NCBI RefSeq assembly: GCF_031755915.1
Contig: NC_083387.1
Coordinates: 14,343,001-14,407,000 of the forward strand
From: Ziziphus jujuba
Lineage: Eukaryota > Streptophyta > Magnoliopsida > Rosales > Rhamnaceae
DNA length: 64,000 nt
Direction: 5' to 3'
Shown: positions 44,441-57,290 of the stretch, one piece after another
Layout of the letters: each line of letters starts with the position of its first letter
How positions within the stretch are numbered: the stretch's first letter is position 1
The notes under the pieces: model-generated
The model's input: the letters and a program-made list of their open reading frames with translations, nothing else
What the model was told of the DNA's origin: nothing
Databases searched by the model: none
Position numbers and translations under genes: made by a program

Positions 44441-45434
44441 GGGATATTGGTAGCTAAGCATCCCGAATTTTATCGGGATTGACACGGTACACCCTAAACA
44501 TTTTTTTCTAGCATTGTGCACCCCAAACTTTCTTTTCGCTTGCACCTTTGGTCCTTCCGTAAAAAATGATTAACGGAATGATCAAACGAGGGTAGAGTAG
44601 GTAATTTCACATACTCTTTTTCTTCTTCTTCACAAACACAATCAAATCTGAACCCCAATCTGATACAGAAGAGAGGTCCTCACGGGTATCACTAAAATTG
44701 ATCTTCTTGTTCATCACTGCAATTAATCATATTTTTTATCCCTTATTATTTTGCTTTCTGCCCATGAAACCCACTCAATCACATAAGGATTTCCATCTCC
44801 AAAGCACACCTTGATGCTCTCTCTCTCTCTGTCTCTCTGTCTCTCTCTCTCTCTCTCTGTCTGTCTATCTCTCTCTCTCTCTCTATGTTTCTCACACCCA
44901 TGGGAGTTTCCCACTTGGGGAGGCAAAGAATACAACCAAAAAATAAAAGAGCAAAATTTTTTTAATAATAAAAAAATATAAATTATAAAGAAAAAAAAAA
45001 GAAACAAAACAAAAATTACCTCGATATGGGCGGTTTGGTAGCACGAAGGAAAGGAAAGAGAAGGTGAAAAAAAGACTGGGAAGGTGGCATTTTTCTCTTT
45101 TTTATTTGTGTTTGTGTAAGTGTAAAAGAAGAAAAAGAGATCTAGAGTTTGAATTTGGAGTTTGTGTGCAACGAGGAACAAGTTGTGCAAGAAAGAAGAA
45201 AATGAAAAAGACGAAGGAGAAGAAGAAGAAAAAGAAGAATATGTGAAATTACTTGATCTATCCTCGCTTAATTAGCACATGCACAGCACATGATCATTCT
45301 GTTAAGCATTTTTAACATAAGTACCAACGGTGCAAGCAAAAAGGAAGTTCAGAATGCACAATGTCAGAAAAAAAAATTTAGGGTGTACTGTGTCAATCCC
45401 GATAAAGTTCGGGATGCTTAGTTACCAATATCCC
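44441..45434. mobile_element. MULE-like non-autonomous element with about 105 bp terminal inverted repeats
   Basis: The left arm (44441-44548) starts GGGATATTGGTAGCTAAGC and the right arm (45327-45434) is its inverted copy with roughly 85-90% identity. Long TIRs of about 100 bp are typical of Mutator-like elements. A 9-base target duplication is not visible. Each TIR contains a small hairpin (ATCCCGA...TCGGGAT). The interior has a CT/CTGT run (44816-44885) and a minus-strand open frame (44723-45190) ending in SIKVCFGDGNPYVIEWVSW, which looks more like real protein than its low-complexity remainder. No transposase is present. The frame could be captured host sequence. Confidence 0.75.
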
Positions 45435-45754
45435 AAATAATTGTTATGTATTGCCACATCAATTGGTACACAAAATATTGTCATTTGTATCCTTTGCTTT
45501 TCTTCCATGCTTATGTATGCCTTTTTTTTTCCTTTTTTTTTTCCTCTAACATTTGAAATTTACATTAACACATGTGAAATTTGAATTTTATTATCATTTA
45601 TTTAATTATTTATTCTTATATTAGAGATAAAAGGATTGGAGCTCATGTTATTGTCTTAGGCCCTCTTTGACAAAGTTTATGCTTCTTTTCTTTTTTTTTT
45701 TTTTTTTTTGGTTTTTCAAAAGTGATTTTTGTAAAAGCTATTTTTTATTGGTTT
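45435..45754. other. AT-rich stretch without genes
   Basis: Only T-tracts (about 45523-45541, 45690-45709) are notable. Confidence 0.4.
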
Positions 45755-46226
45755 CAACAGTGTTCTAAAAGGCGGGAAAAGGCATTGCCTAGGCGCACCT
45801 AGACGTGGTGCTTTTAGATAACGCCTCGGATAGTAACAAGGCTTAGAAAAAGATGGTGAACGCTGTATTGGCCGCCTAATGCTTGCCTAGGCTCTAAAAG
45901 GCGCAAACTTTTTTGTTCTAAGTTTTTTTTTTAATATTATTTTTAAAAAATGTTAAAAAACAATTCATAAAAAAAATTTTTAAAAAAATATTATTAAAAA
46001 ATAGAAACTTTTTTAAGATTAAGTTTTTTTTCTTAAACTGAAAAGAAAATTGAAAATGATGAATAAGAAAAAGAAGAGTAATCAATTAGAGACTCTATTA
46101 GCAAGTGATACTAGTAATGTACAATCATGGATTGCCAAAAATTGTAATGATGATGAAAATGATGATGAAATAGAGAATGATATATTACCACCTAAAAAAG
46201 GTTATAGAAAGTTTATTAAATATTAG
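45755..46226 (+). mobile_element. hAT-like remnant with terminal motif and short acidic tail frame
   Basis: CAGTGTTCTAAAAGGCGGGAA at about 45759 followed by GCCTAGGCG-type motifs looks like the terminal and subterminal part of a plant hAT transposon. A 56-codon frame (46056-46226) encodes a lysine-rich start, ETLLASDTSNVQSWIAKN and a D/E-rich stretch, which resembles the C-terminal tail of hAT transposases. No matching right terminus was found. I am not certain of the family; the frame is too short for a firm call. Confidence 0.35.
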
Positions 46227-46925
46227 ATATTGATTTTGCAGGAAATTAATATTTACTTGACGTAATGACTCATTACGTGCACTGATTGTCATTTTGATTT
46301 GGTGACTGATCGATGATGGGTTGGATATTGGTTGTCTTTTGGAATCGTACATATTAGTTGGAGGAATTACAGGTTTGAAATGATGGTGCCTTGAGGTTGG
46401 TGGGAATATTCGAAAAACTTTATTTATTTATTTATTTATTTGTTTTTCTATGGAAGGAAAACGTATTGGTATAGAAATAATAATTGAGATTTGATATCCT
46501 GCAAAAATTTATTGCACTGACAAAAATTTCCAAAAGCATTGCTGTCCCAAATGTACCCGCACAAAATAAATCAGAATCGCCTAGAAACTTCTTTTTCTTT
46601 TCTTTAAAAAAATAAAAATAAAATAAAATAATTCAAGTAAAATAACACCCGAAATGTGTTTTTGACTTTGATTCATATTCTCATAAATTGTAAATGAAAC
46701 CCATATGAGAAATTTCAAGGAAAATGAAATGTACCCTTCAATGCCAAAGTTTCATACAATATTGATCATCGAATTAAACATAAAAAAAAGTACAATGAAA
46801 GAAAACAGAAATAGAACCAGACACAGAATGTAAAACTAATGGCAAATTTTAAGATTTTGTACGCCGCCCCATCTGACGACCAGACTTCAATCTTGGATTA
46901 ATGATGGAGTGTTGAATTTTCATGA
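46227..46925. other. 3' flank of the CYSTM gene
   Basis: A TTTA repeat lies at about 46420-46444. Roughly 46690-46925 is likely the 3' UTR of the CYSTM gene; no polyadenylation site can be fixed by eye. No other gene is visible. Confidence 0.45.
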
Positions 46926-47942
46926 TCAGAAGCAGGCATCCAGAAGACAGCAACAGCAGAGAGCAGCCAAACTTCACCATTTGCAAAAGTCCAAAAAAAT
47001 CCAAATTAGTTTGTATCGAACTAGGGAATAAAATAAACGATACTGTCAGGACAGTTTTTTATATTTCCAGGGAAAAATAATAAGCTGTATACACTGTCTT
47101 GATAATACCAATAACAATTTTATGATATTCATATTTAAAAAAAAAAAAAAAGTCTTTGACAAGTACACTGCACCGCAGCAGAATTATGAGGTACCACCTT
47201 AAAAAGTAAAATAAAATAATAATACGACATAAAACGACTAGGCTTCTAACCTAAGGGTGATTTGGTAACTTTAAATCCCTAACTACAACATCCGTGTGAA
47301 ACCCCATCTTTCTTGGGCAACGTGTTCTGCACCAACGAAAATGCGCAGATTGCTATTTTCTTGAAAAAAAAATAAAATTATAAAAATTAAAAACAGCATG
47401 GAATGGCTATCGTGCGCCGAAATTCAGTTGACTCGTTCTAGACTCGGTGTCCCAAAAAAAAAATAAAAAATAAAAAATAAAAAACCAGATCTGAGACATG
47501 CAATGGAATGGATGAAAAAAGAGAGAAATGAAGAAGAAGAAGACCATACCAGCCTTCCATGAAACCACTGCTACCGCTTTGCTGTTGAGGAGGAGGAGGC
47601 TGAGCGTACTGAGGAGCGTACGGCGGAGGATATCCTTGTGGAGGATATCCTTGAGGAGGATAACCCTGAGGATATCCCTGTGGAGGATATCCCGGTGGTG
47701 GATAAGCGTCTTTGGCATATCCTTCCGGTGGATAACCTAATTTCATTTATTCACAAACAAATAAAACATTCTAATCAAAATCAAGATCTATAATGAAGAA
47801 AAACTCCAATGCAATATATAGATCTAACAAAAATATTCAAGATCAAAAAATAAAAAAATAAAAAAATAAAAAACCCAAATAAATTCAAACCTTGTGGAGG
47901 AGGAACACCAACAGGAGGTTGCTGCTGGTTGTAATAACTCAT
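46926..47942 (-). CDS. WIH2: CYSTM family protein (WIH2-like), three exons
   Basis: Small cysteine-rich tail-anchored protein of the CYSTM family. Relatives such as Arabidopsis WINDHOSE proteins act at membranes; WIH1/WIH2 are linked to germ-cell fate in ovules and other members to stress tolerance. Exons on the minus strand: 47942-47891, 47736-47550 and 46971-46926, with GT-AG introns of 154 and 578 bp. They join in frame to 94 codons plus TGA. The N-terminus MSYYNQQQPPVGVPPPQG leads into about seven GYPPxG-type repeats and a P/Q-rich stretch. The last exon encodes the CYSTM module CLAALCCCCLLDACF, with a hydrophobic, cysteine-packed end. Length and layout match the family closely. The ATG at 47942 is the first after the leader and gives the expected N-terminus. 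It is the only intact host gene seen; neighbours are transposons. The exact exon 3 position rests on the perfect match of frame, splice site and motif. The product is confident; assignment to WIH2 rather than a sister gene is likely. Confidence 0.93.
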
Positions 47943-48085
47943 TCTTGTTCTGGCTGTTCTTGCTCTTGTTTGTTTTCTGTGTTTTGGTTCTACTCCGGAA
48001 TTTCCTTTCCCTTTGATTTTCTTTCTCTGTTTTATTGTGTTTCTTCTTAAAGAGAGAGAAAATGAGGAAGCCGGCAAGGCTGTAT

Positions 48086-48093
48086 TATTTATA
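48086..48093 (-). promoter_or_regulatory. TATA box of the CYSTM gene
   Basis: TATAAATA on the minus strand, about 145 bases before the start codon. It places transcription start near 48055, followed by a CT-rich leader (TTTTCTCTCTC), which is common in plant 5' UTRs. Confidence 0.6.
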
Positions 48094-49814
48094 AAAATTG
48101 TGCAACTATATATTTTTTATAAAACAAAAAAAAAAAAAAATTATAATTGGGATTTGGGAATACTTGTAACCGAGGGAGGTCTTTTTTATTTAATTGTTTA
48201 AAAGCAGAAGCAAGAAACTTTCTCTTTAATAATATAATAACATTGTATATAATATTATATAAACCACAATTGCAGTAAATAGCGGCGTCCTATTTGTTCT
48301 GATTTTGACACGTCATAGATCTGTTGGATAAGTGACATGGCACCATGAAGGGTTCAGATGCATTGTTAGTATTTATTATTATTATTATTATTTTTTGTTA
48401 GTTTGGGATTGTTAACAGAAAGGGCAAAATTAGGTAACGCCGTGTCCAAAACGCGTGCAGTTTATTTACCAAAAAAATTATAATGAAACGCGTGACAGTT
48501 TCATAGACACAAGGCCGATCATAAGGAAAACCTGGCAATAGAGCAGCGGAAATCGGCTTTTCGTCGCGGAACCGAAGCTTCTTATCCGAATTCTATTTTT
48601 TAAATCAATTTGAATGGAAAAATTGAAGGAAATCTTTTGTTTTGTTAGTTTTATATACATTTTTCATATTTTAAAAAAATTAAAGGAATATCTTTTGCAT
48701 ATTTTATCTTTATCATTACATTTTTTTAACCTTATTTTAAAACTTTCTTTTTTTTTTAAATGTAAATACGATTAATTAAATATATTGACATTGCATCAAA
48801 AATAAAATGTAAATGGGATTTTATAATTTAAACTACAGAAATATTTTAATAAAACTAATAAAACAGAAGGGTGTTACTAAAATTTTCCAATATGAATTTA
48901 AGATGAATAACAAAATTTGATTTTTTTTTTTTTCGAAAGTTAAAATTCGAATTTTGAACTTTATCAATGGAAATATTGCAATGAGACGCTTTCTTTTGGT
49001 TAAAGTGTTTTATCATCAATTTTTTATTTTTTTATTTTTTATTTGTTTTTCAATAAAAAAAACAAACTAAAACTTATAACACTCCCTACTCTTAGTTTTT
49101 GTTAACATTTATTTGGCTGAAAATGTTATGAATTTATTGTACACAAACTTTATAAATTTTTTGATTTTATAAATCATAGAAGAAATTGAAATCCAATATT
49201 TCTATGGGGTAGATGAAGCGGATAGTTTTAGTGGTTGAGCATTTTTAACTATGTTGATAAGAACATGGGTTCGAATAAAAAACTAAGGAAAAATTTTGAG
49301 TAGTTTGTAAATTAAGTATTTGTTTTAAAAAAAAAAAAAATAGTACGGGGTACATTACCATCAGCCTGTATTTGATCAAACTCTCCATATCAACAAGCGC
49401 GTTTTTATTGCATATTGCTTGCTGAATAGCACCCCTCAACAACCCGTTATTTATTAGATAAAGAAAGAAAAACAAAACAAAACATAAAAAAATATAATAA
49501 TAATAAAATAAAACCTTTATTTATTTATTTTCCGCAATTGCAGCAGTGCAACTCTTCACTTGATGTATATTAATTGGCAAGTTAATTTGAATTTTGTTCT
49601 TGTTTTGGGGGAATAACTCTCAAAGTTACTTTAGTATATTTTTCAAGTTTCACTGCAATATTGAGTTTTAAAAAAATAGTAATTTTCTATGAAAAAGTAG
49701 ATTTCTTGATGTTATTAACAATTGTAAATTATAGACTTTCAAAGTACACGATTCATTAAAATTTTAGTGATGCTAAACAACCAACGCCGATAGTCCAACG
49801 GCATTACCTTAAAA

Positions 49815-49845
<31 letters not shown>

Positions 49846-50249
49846 GTCAACCAAACTAGGTTATTTTATTTTATTTTATTTTATTATTATTATTTTTTCC
49901 ATGTGACAGTCCATTCTCAATGGCATAGGTGATGATCTTGAATTTGATTCCCTGTACCTTCAATAACAAGCATTATAATAGTCAAAGCGTATTTATATGC
50001 TTGGTAAAAGATAAAACCACTAAGAATACACTTTTAAAATCAAATTTAAGCTTGGATCTGGAAAATTTTCTCTTTTAAATTATAATTTGAAAAATAGAAA
50101 TAGCCCAACGAAAAAAAATATATAAAAGGTCATTTTCCATCATATTAATTGGCTACTACTGATTAAAATAACCCTTTAGCATTAATAAATGATGAACTTG
50201 GTAACTAACAAAATATTTTGTCATTTTGTTAGTTTAGTAATACTTACTA
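48094..50249. other. Upstream intergenic region of the CYSTM gene
   Basis: No gene. The proximal part may hold promoter elements, for example GACACGTCA near 48307-48315. Simple repeats: TTA units at about 48373-48392, (TA)n at 49821-49845 and TTTTA units at about 49863-49895. The 48700-50240 part is AT-rich with no recognisable element. Confidence 0.4.
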
Positions 50250-52731
50250 TGACAAGACTACTTCTGGGGCCTGCTTAAGGAAACTTCATTGAAATGGTAT
50301 CGGGAGTTCAATGGGATATTCTAACAAATCGAATATAACCCAATATCATAATAGAGAAAAATAAACTTTTTTAATAGAAATTCTGAAATCATAATTATAC
50401 ATATCAAAAGTTTTAACTCAACAGAATGAAAAATAGAAATAAACATACACATTAGGTCAATCCACCAGAATATATGAAAGCAAGTAAATGAGTTCAAAAA
50501 TAAATAAAATAAAATAAATAGTAGTCTCATAAAAAAGCAAAAAAAAGATAATACATCAATAGTGAAAAGGTGATGAAAGTGAAGATGTAAACGATGATGA
50601 TGAAACAATGTCCAAACGTAATATGTACCAATTGTCAGCTGATCAAGGCATAAGAAAGCAATTTAAAAAAAAAAAAAAACTATGAAACAAGCTCAGTAGT
50701 GAATAAAAATAAAGTTTAGAAAATAATTACGCTTACTAAAACATTTTCCTTAAGACCTTTCAATTACTCGTTATGAAGTTTCATGTTTTGGAAAATGATT
50801 TGATCAAAATCTGAATAATGTCCAAAGATCATAAAATATTCTTTGGTTCATTAAACGACATAAAATATTAAAATCAATCCATAATTCATATAATTTAATC
50901 AAATGATTATTTCCCAAAAATTAAAACCATGAGTAAAAATGAATCCTAATAACCATAATTCAAATAACTATCAGCCATTCATGTACCATACATATTACCA
51001 AATAGTGTCATATGACCACATCTAGTCTCATAGTATGTTGCAAAGCCATGAGTCCTTAGCATCTTAGGGCACCTGAGAGCTAGGACCTCACATCCAATTT
51101 CAATAAGGTATATGATCAGTGAGGAATAGTAATATAGTGTGCATATCAATATTCGTCAAATCTAGCAACTAAGATAAGGTAATGGTATACAATAATTCAT
51201 AAAGTATAAATTACCATCATAAAGTATAATTCATTTGTCCAAAATGTAAATTTTCCACAAATACCATCATATAATAAAATATAGATACCCACATAATTTA
51301 TACTCATATATTTATAAACAAATATTAAGAACAAATTTCTACCATAATACTTTAGCAAATATTCTTAAAAATAATAAAATAATGAATGTTGTAAAGCATT
51401 TATCACATAAAGTAAAATCATATGAACTTTATAGTTTTAAAATTCATTTAGTAAAGTAAAACATATTTATGACCCTTCAAATTTTCGAAAATAAAAATCC
51501 ACTTACCGAAAATAGCTCAAATTTGATTTGCTAATGGATCACTTCCAATTTCGATCCTAAAATCTAAAATAATCATAAAATATTCTCAGACTCCAAAATT
51601 TAAATAAAAGACATTAGGTGCATACTAATATTCTAAAATAACTTTGAAAACTTTAAAAATCCTAAAATTGGACACTTAACAGTCCAATTATACTGTGATC
51701 CCTAATTATCCAATACCCAAAATTGAAGTTTTTCATCCGGAGGCCAATTAAATGAAACTAAACTTTCTATTGGATCTCATTAACACCTAATTACAGTAAT
51801 TCAACTTCAATTTTGTCTAAATACAATTTAATTTTTATCCAATATTAAATTGATTGACCTACAAATGGGAAAATTATCAAACAACATCTAAAATTTACAA
51901 AATTTTTATATTAATAAAAAGCTCATGAGATAATGAATACAATTGTGTACTCACCTTAGTCTAAAAGGCTTGCCAATGGTTGGAAGAGCTCCCCAAAGTT
52001 TTGGTTAAATTTGACGTCAATGGATCTCTTAAATCACAAAAATTTCAACAAACGGAGGCAAAATTCAAGTCAAAGCATCCAAAAATGGTGGGTAGGCAAT
52101 ATGCGAATGGCCAAAAAAATGCTGAAATCTTTGGCAACTCATCGGACCACTACCATCAGCTTTGCTGAACAGATTCAGGAGCATTTGGCAGTGATTTGAC
52201 TAGAGATTTGGAAGCTGAGATAGCCAGATGATGGGCCACATGCCTGGGCAACACGTGGTGGTTGGAGACAGTGAAAACGGCCTGACCTGGTTGGTTGAGA
52301 GAAACATGTTGTGGGTCGAGAAACGGGTTAGCGTGTCAATCTTTTTTTTTTCTTTCTTTCTTTTTTCAAAGGTTTAGGGACAAAAACGGTCATTTCTTTA
52401 TTTATTTACTGTTGGGCAAGCTCTCAAAAACACATATATATGGCCTTAGGGTGCACTAAAAGACAAAATTTAGGATTGATTTGAATACAATAAATACTAA
52501 TATTTAAAAACTTCCTAAAACCAAAACATTCTAAAAGTAATTCAAAATTAGAAGTACTGCTAGTCTATAAACTTGTTTTGATGAATTCTACACTATGGTG
52601 TACCAACCAAATCAAAATTCTTGACCAATACAAAGTCAAACTTAAGGTCTACTCATAGTTTAACAAGTCTAACCTAGTTAAGCCATCCAAAATTTAAATT
52701 CTAATTTCTAATTTTAGAACAGATTGTCACA
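50250..52731 (-). mobile_element. Gypsy LTR (2.5 kb), minus orientation
   Basis: On the minus strand it begins TGTGACAATCTG (52731) and ends AGTCTTGTCA (50250). It is clearly homologous to the split LTR at 59014-60280/63177-63778; for example 51660-51930 and 63470-63760 share CCAAAATTGAAGTTTTT, the AGACCAATT...GAAA and the CTCCTAATTAC blocks. A CTCAGTAGTGA motif lies at 50692. No primer-binding site is visible to its left, so it is a solo or 3' LTR. Confidence 0.7.
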
Positions 52732-53000
52732 TACTAAGCCCTTTTTTTTTTTTTTTGGCTAAATTAGGAAAAGGATTTTAATATGAGGCCTCATGAAAAT
52801 CAAATTTAGGATCTTAACAATCATTGCCATCTAAACTTTCCTAAAAGGACCAATACATACTCTTTTACTACATAGCAAATATGCAATGATATAATATATT
52901 AACAAAAAAAAGAAAAAATTACAATGGTATAATATTTTGTGATGCTTTAAAAGATTGAAAGCTAATATGTGGTTGATATCTCTCCATAATTATAGTGATA
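52732..53000. other. Poly-T stretch and short unassigned segment
   Basis: The T-tract (about 52741-52757) with GGCTAAATTAGGAAAAGG can be read on the minus strand either as a purine-rich tract before the LTR or as the 3' end of a LINE (CCTAATTTAGCC plus poly(A)). No coding signal. Confidence 0.35.
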
Positions 53001-56000
53001 TGTTACGAAGCGGCCCTTTCCAAGGTTGTGCCATGACGATTTTAGCTACTTTAATGCCGTTAAGCAATTAAACCTCATTGAAAGATCATTTTTTATTCGA
53101 CACTATTCATCAAATTATGAAATTTTCCACTATCTAAAGGACATCATTTTCAAAACACCAAACGATTAATAACCTTAACAACTTTAAAAACAATGTAATT
53201 AAAACATAGAAATCTTAACATCAAATTAAACTCAATCAAATACCCATACTAGTCATAAAAATCTTATCAATACTTACGTCATACTTTAACCATAAGTAAC
53301 AGAAATAAATTACAGCCAATTAAATTTCCAATGCAAGTCATACTTAAGCCTAATAGAAAGTGGATCGAATTTACAAGTCCAAATACAACAGTAACAACTC
53401 CATAAATTGAAATAAAACTACAAACATGCTAAAAAAAAATACTAGCACTTCCTAATCCAAATTGGTCCACTCCTCCTCTAGAATTGGCACTCACTAACTC
53501 AAGGAAACCTGTTGAATTTGGAAAAGTATAAAGTGATTACAAGTACTTAGTGAGGGATTTTAATACTCACACAAAAAATAATATTAATTTTGTCATATCA
53601 AAACAAATATACCAATATACTTATAACCATATGAGATGCAATATATATGCCGTAGGGTTATAGAATTTCATAAAAATAATAAAATCCTAACTACTTGATA
53701 TATAACATATACAAAGAACATATTCACTGAAAAAAAAAAAAAAACATACAAAGAACACCCTATTGCCAAAAAAAAGAAAGAAAAAGCACATATAAAAAAC
53801 ATTTCAGTAAATGCTAGCTATTAGTTTATTTGTTTACCTAATATATACCAATAATAAATTAGAGCATGTCAGGGAAAACATTTGCCACATACAAAGAACA
53901 AATCAAGGTATGGAGGACATGTAAATAACCAAAACCTCATATCAACTACTTGGTGAAGATACCCAAGACTAAGTAGGAGGAAAATGCCACAATGATCAGT
54001 ATTACATAATCATCATCATATCCATATCCACAATTCCAACTCCAATCTTTGGTGACCAAACCAAATCTAAACATTAGACCTACCTATCTACAAGAGGTGA
54101 TAAACCCCGTAGCCATAGAACAACCATTCTTATCTTCTCAAATGATCAATATGGGGCCATAGGATAGCCTTGTCTCTAGTCTTTATGTTGGTCAGTCTAA
54201 GTCTAGAGATCAGAATAATTCCATCAATCATAATAAGATCAAATCATAACAATTTATATCCATATTCATAATAATTCACATTTCTTAGGTTCTCAATCAT
54301 TTATCAAGGTTCAATATTATTTTCAAACCAATTTTCAAATCCAATGCCATCATACATTTTCAAAAATCATTTTAGAAATCAATTTTTATAAAACAACTCA
54401 TAGGCTCTGCTCAAATGCATGCTCATGCATGATACAGTCCTATGCCTTTACACATATTTATTCGTGTATAAATATGATATTCAATATGGTATTTCTAAAA
54501 TAATAATAACAATAATAATAGTACTCCAAACTGTAAATCAAAAAGTATATTAAAGCGAATAAAAGTTACATTCAATATCTATATGTCATACTCATGGATG
54601 CATGAATGCAACTACATCACCATATACATATATTTACTAAACTAATTAGTGTTTAGAAAGGGTCAAATTCATTGTACAATCATTGCCTCATACCCAATAA
54701 AAAGGTCTCTTATCCAAATATGAGTTGATTTCTCTTATCTGTTATTGTACCAATGCTGAAATTAGTAATCATATTACTATCCTCAAACCCAAAATTTATT
54801 TTCTTAAAAGACGGAGAAGTGAACCATACAAATCATTTCTTCTATTACAAGTTACTAAGTTTCAACTCAAGCAAAACACTACTCCAACCTCTCAATTCAA
54901 CTATGCACTACTAGATAAAGAGAGTAAAAAAAATGAAAGTCCTTCAAAACTAATTTATTGTCTTGGTTTGAACATAGATAAAAATAAAAAATCAAAAATC
55001 AAAAATCATAGGTCTATCACGTGCATTGGTTTTAAAGAAATTTCAAACAAAATATAGTTGATTTCATTAAAGGCAAGTGCCTCAAAACCCAATTCTAAAG
55101 GATTTCAAAACAAATAAAAAGAATAAATAAGTATATAAATACATTTTCCATTTAGAAACTTTAATAAAACTTATATTGAAAGCCAAATCAAACCATTAAT
55201 TATGCTTACTCAAACACTTGACAAAACCAAATTTACTCTTATATTGAAAGCCAAATCAAACCATTAATTATGCTTACTCAAACACTTAACAAAACCAAAT
55301 TTATCGTTTCGAAGGAAAACAAGAGAAAATCCTTGAAAATTCAATGGTCAAGCTCTTGATTTGCATTTACAAGTGACAAGGATTTTTACACAAATACAAT
55401 TTTGATACCTTCTAGATAGAAGCCATACCAAAATTAAAAATTAACCCTTTTAAGGCATATAACATTTCCAATTCTAAGATGGCCAAGAACATTAACAAAA
55501 ATTTAAAGGACAAAACTTAAAGAGCTCTTGGGTTTAAGGAAAGACCAAGTAATAAAGATGAATTTACTTAATACATAAATGCATAGCATTAAGCATATAT
55601 TTTAAGGAAAAAACAAAAGAGAAACCATGAGAAAAACAAGATATAACTATCAAGTTTGACATAAATGAATAAGTCCACACTTCATTTTAAAGATCAACGA
55701 GAGTTTAATACAAAACATACCAAAACTTAATTCAAAACTTAAGGAATCATAACACAAGTAAAGTGTCAACTTTTAATCCTCTTCAAAGATTACATGCAAG
55801 GCTAAAAGCAATACATTAAACATAAATACCAAACCATAACAAAATTTAAAACTTAAATCAAAGGTAAAACTTAAAGAAAACATAAAAATTTTCAACCTCT
55901 AAATCCTGATTGTTGAAGCTAAAAAAAACCCAATTTTTCTTCCAAAAATACTTCTCCATCTAAAGCATGCAAGCGATGGTCAAACAAATGACAATATAAA

Positions 56001-56270
56001 GAGCCAATGAAAAATTTGAAGAAAATAAGGAAAAAGTTTGGAGAAAAAGGATTGGAAACATCAATCTCATGTAAGGTATAATACAACTTCAACAAGGAAA
56101 ACTAGAGAGAAACAACAAAAAATTTAAAAGAAAGAGTTTGGAAATTCTCAATTTGACACACAAGAAATGAATGGATAAATTCTTGCTTAAACACTCTTGG
56201 ATCATTACATGCAAAGTAATATTAAGAGTCTAAAAACAAAAATCAAGAAAAACAAGACAAGATCAAGCTT
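53001..56270 (-). mobile_element. Probable gypsy LTR or LTR-rich sequence, minus orientation
   Basis: TGTTACGAAGCGG at 53001 would be the LTR end (minus sense CCGCTTCGTAACA). The CTTAGTGAG motif at 53546-53554 lies about 545 bases in, similar to its position in other LTRs here. The region has no coding sequence over 3.2 kb. The right boundary is uncertain and probably abuts the copia LTR. It contains a 68 bp tandem duplication. Confidence 0.4.
55170..55305. repeat. 68 bp tandem duplication
   Basis: CTTATATTGAAAGCCAAATC starts at 55170 and again at 55238. The two units are nearly identical (one G/A difference noted in CACTTGACA/CACTTAACA). Confidence 0.92.
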
Positions 56271-56276
56271 AACTAC

Positions 56277-57230
56277 TTTGTAAAACCCAGTTTGGAAAAC
56301 TCATCACCAACATATGGGGTCCAACTTTCTTCCAAAAAGCCCAACCCATTAGAGTTTCTTTTATTGGCTAAGTTTACTTGGTTAAAATGTTGTTTTGTAA
56401 AAAAAAAAAAAAAAAAAAAAAGGGAACCTTATAAGCCTATAAATAGGGGCTAGGTTTTTCAATCTATAAACACAGATAACACAATTTTTTTAGAAACTTC
56501 AGAGAGAAAGAGCTTTGAGAGAAGTTTTTTGTGCATTAATTTCCAAAGAAAAATAATAATATATCTTTAACTTCTTAATCTTTGTATTTTTGTTTTCTAT
56601 TTTTAGTGTTTTCCGTGATCAGAAAATTACAATAAGTGCTATTAGTGCACTAGGTTCAAAAGTAGGGTTCATCATAAACAAGCTCTAAATAGAGATTTGA
56701 GCATATCGGATGATATATCTTATCAAAACTAAAAGAATAAGCTCAACTGAAGATCTACGTGCCACTACACGTGCCCCTATATACAGATAATAGCTTTCTG
56801 CAAGGCAACATGCCATCCATGGGCTACGACATTTCTCCAAGAGCTTTTGCATGCCATCCACGTGCCAGTCAGCCAAACCAAGCCATAAGCCATGCCAACC
56901 ACGTAAAAGGTGCCACATCATTGCCATCCATGTGCTTGTCGCCAAATTAAGCCATCAGCCATGCCTAGCCATGTAGAAGGTGCCACATAATTGAATACGT
57001 CATCTACCATGTGGTGCCACATCATTAACACATCAACACGATCCACAAATTTTTTCAAAAATTATAAAAATATCTAAACATTTCCTAAGATTTACAGATT
57101 CACCTTAGAACTTTTGGTATTTTCAATTTGGCCCAAAACTTTGAAAATACATTTTTGTCCCAAATTTTCCAAGTTTGGATTTTGACCCTGGAATAATTAA
57201 ATCAAGTTTTTTGACCATTCCGGATGCATT
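56277..57230 (+). mobile_element. Probable copia 5' LTR and leader with promoter
   Basis: TGTAAAACCCAG at about 56277 is a plausible LTR start, upstream of a clear TATA box (TATAAATA, 56438-56445) in AGCCTATAAATAGGGGC and a pyrimidine/adenine-rich leader. A copia gag follows at 57291 in the same direction. The LTR end and primer-binding site are not resolved. An A-tract (about 56400-56421) and two 70 bp tandem units lie inside. Confidence 0.5.
56854..56993. repeat. 70 bp tandem duplication with ACGTG/CATGTG motifs
   Basis: CCATCCACGTGCC...GGTGCCACATCATTG (56854-56923) and CCATCCATGTGCT...GGTGCCACATAATTG (56924-56993) are about 80% alike. Each has a CACGTG-like core and TGCCACAT; such repeats in LTRs can act as enhancers, which is unproven here. 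Confidence 0.85.
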
Positions 57231-57290
57231 GATGGACTCTATTATGCCAAATTTAGTTCAAATTTTTTTATCAAGCCATTATAGAGCAAG

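Noticed and set aside
44723..45190. A complete 155-residue gene in the MULE-like element
   Set aside because: Most of the frame is poly-F and dipeptide repeat. Only a short part looks protein-like, so it is reported as a possible captured fragment only.
47528..47740. Plus-strand arginine-rich frame opposite the CYSTM exon
   Set aside because: It is a shadow of the GYPP-repeat exon on the other strand.
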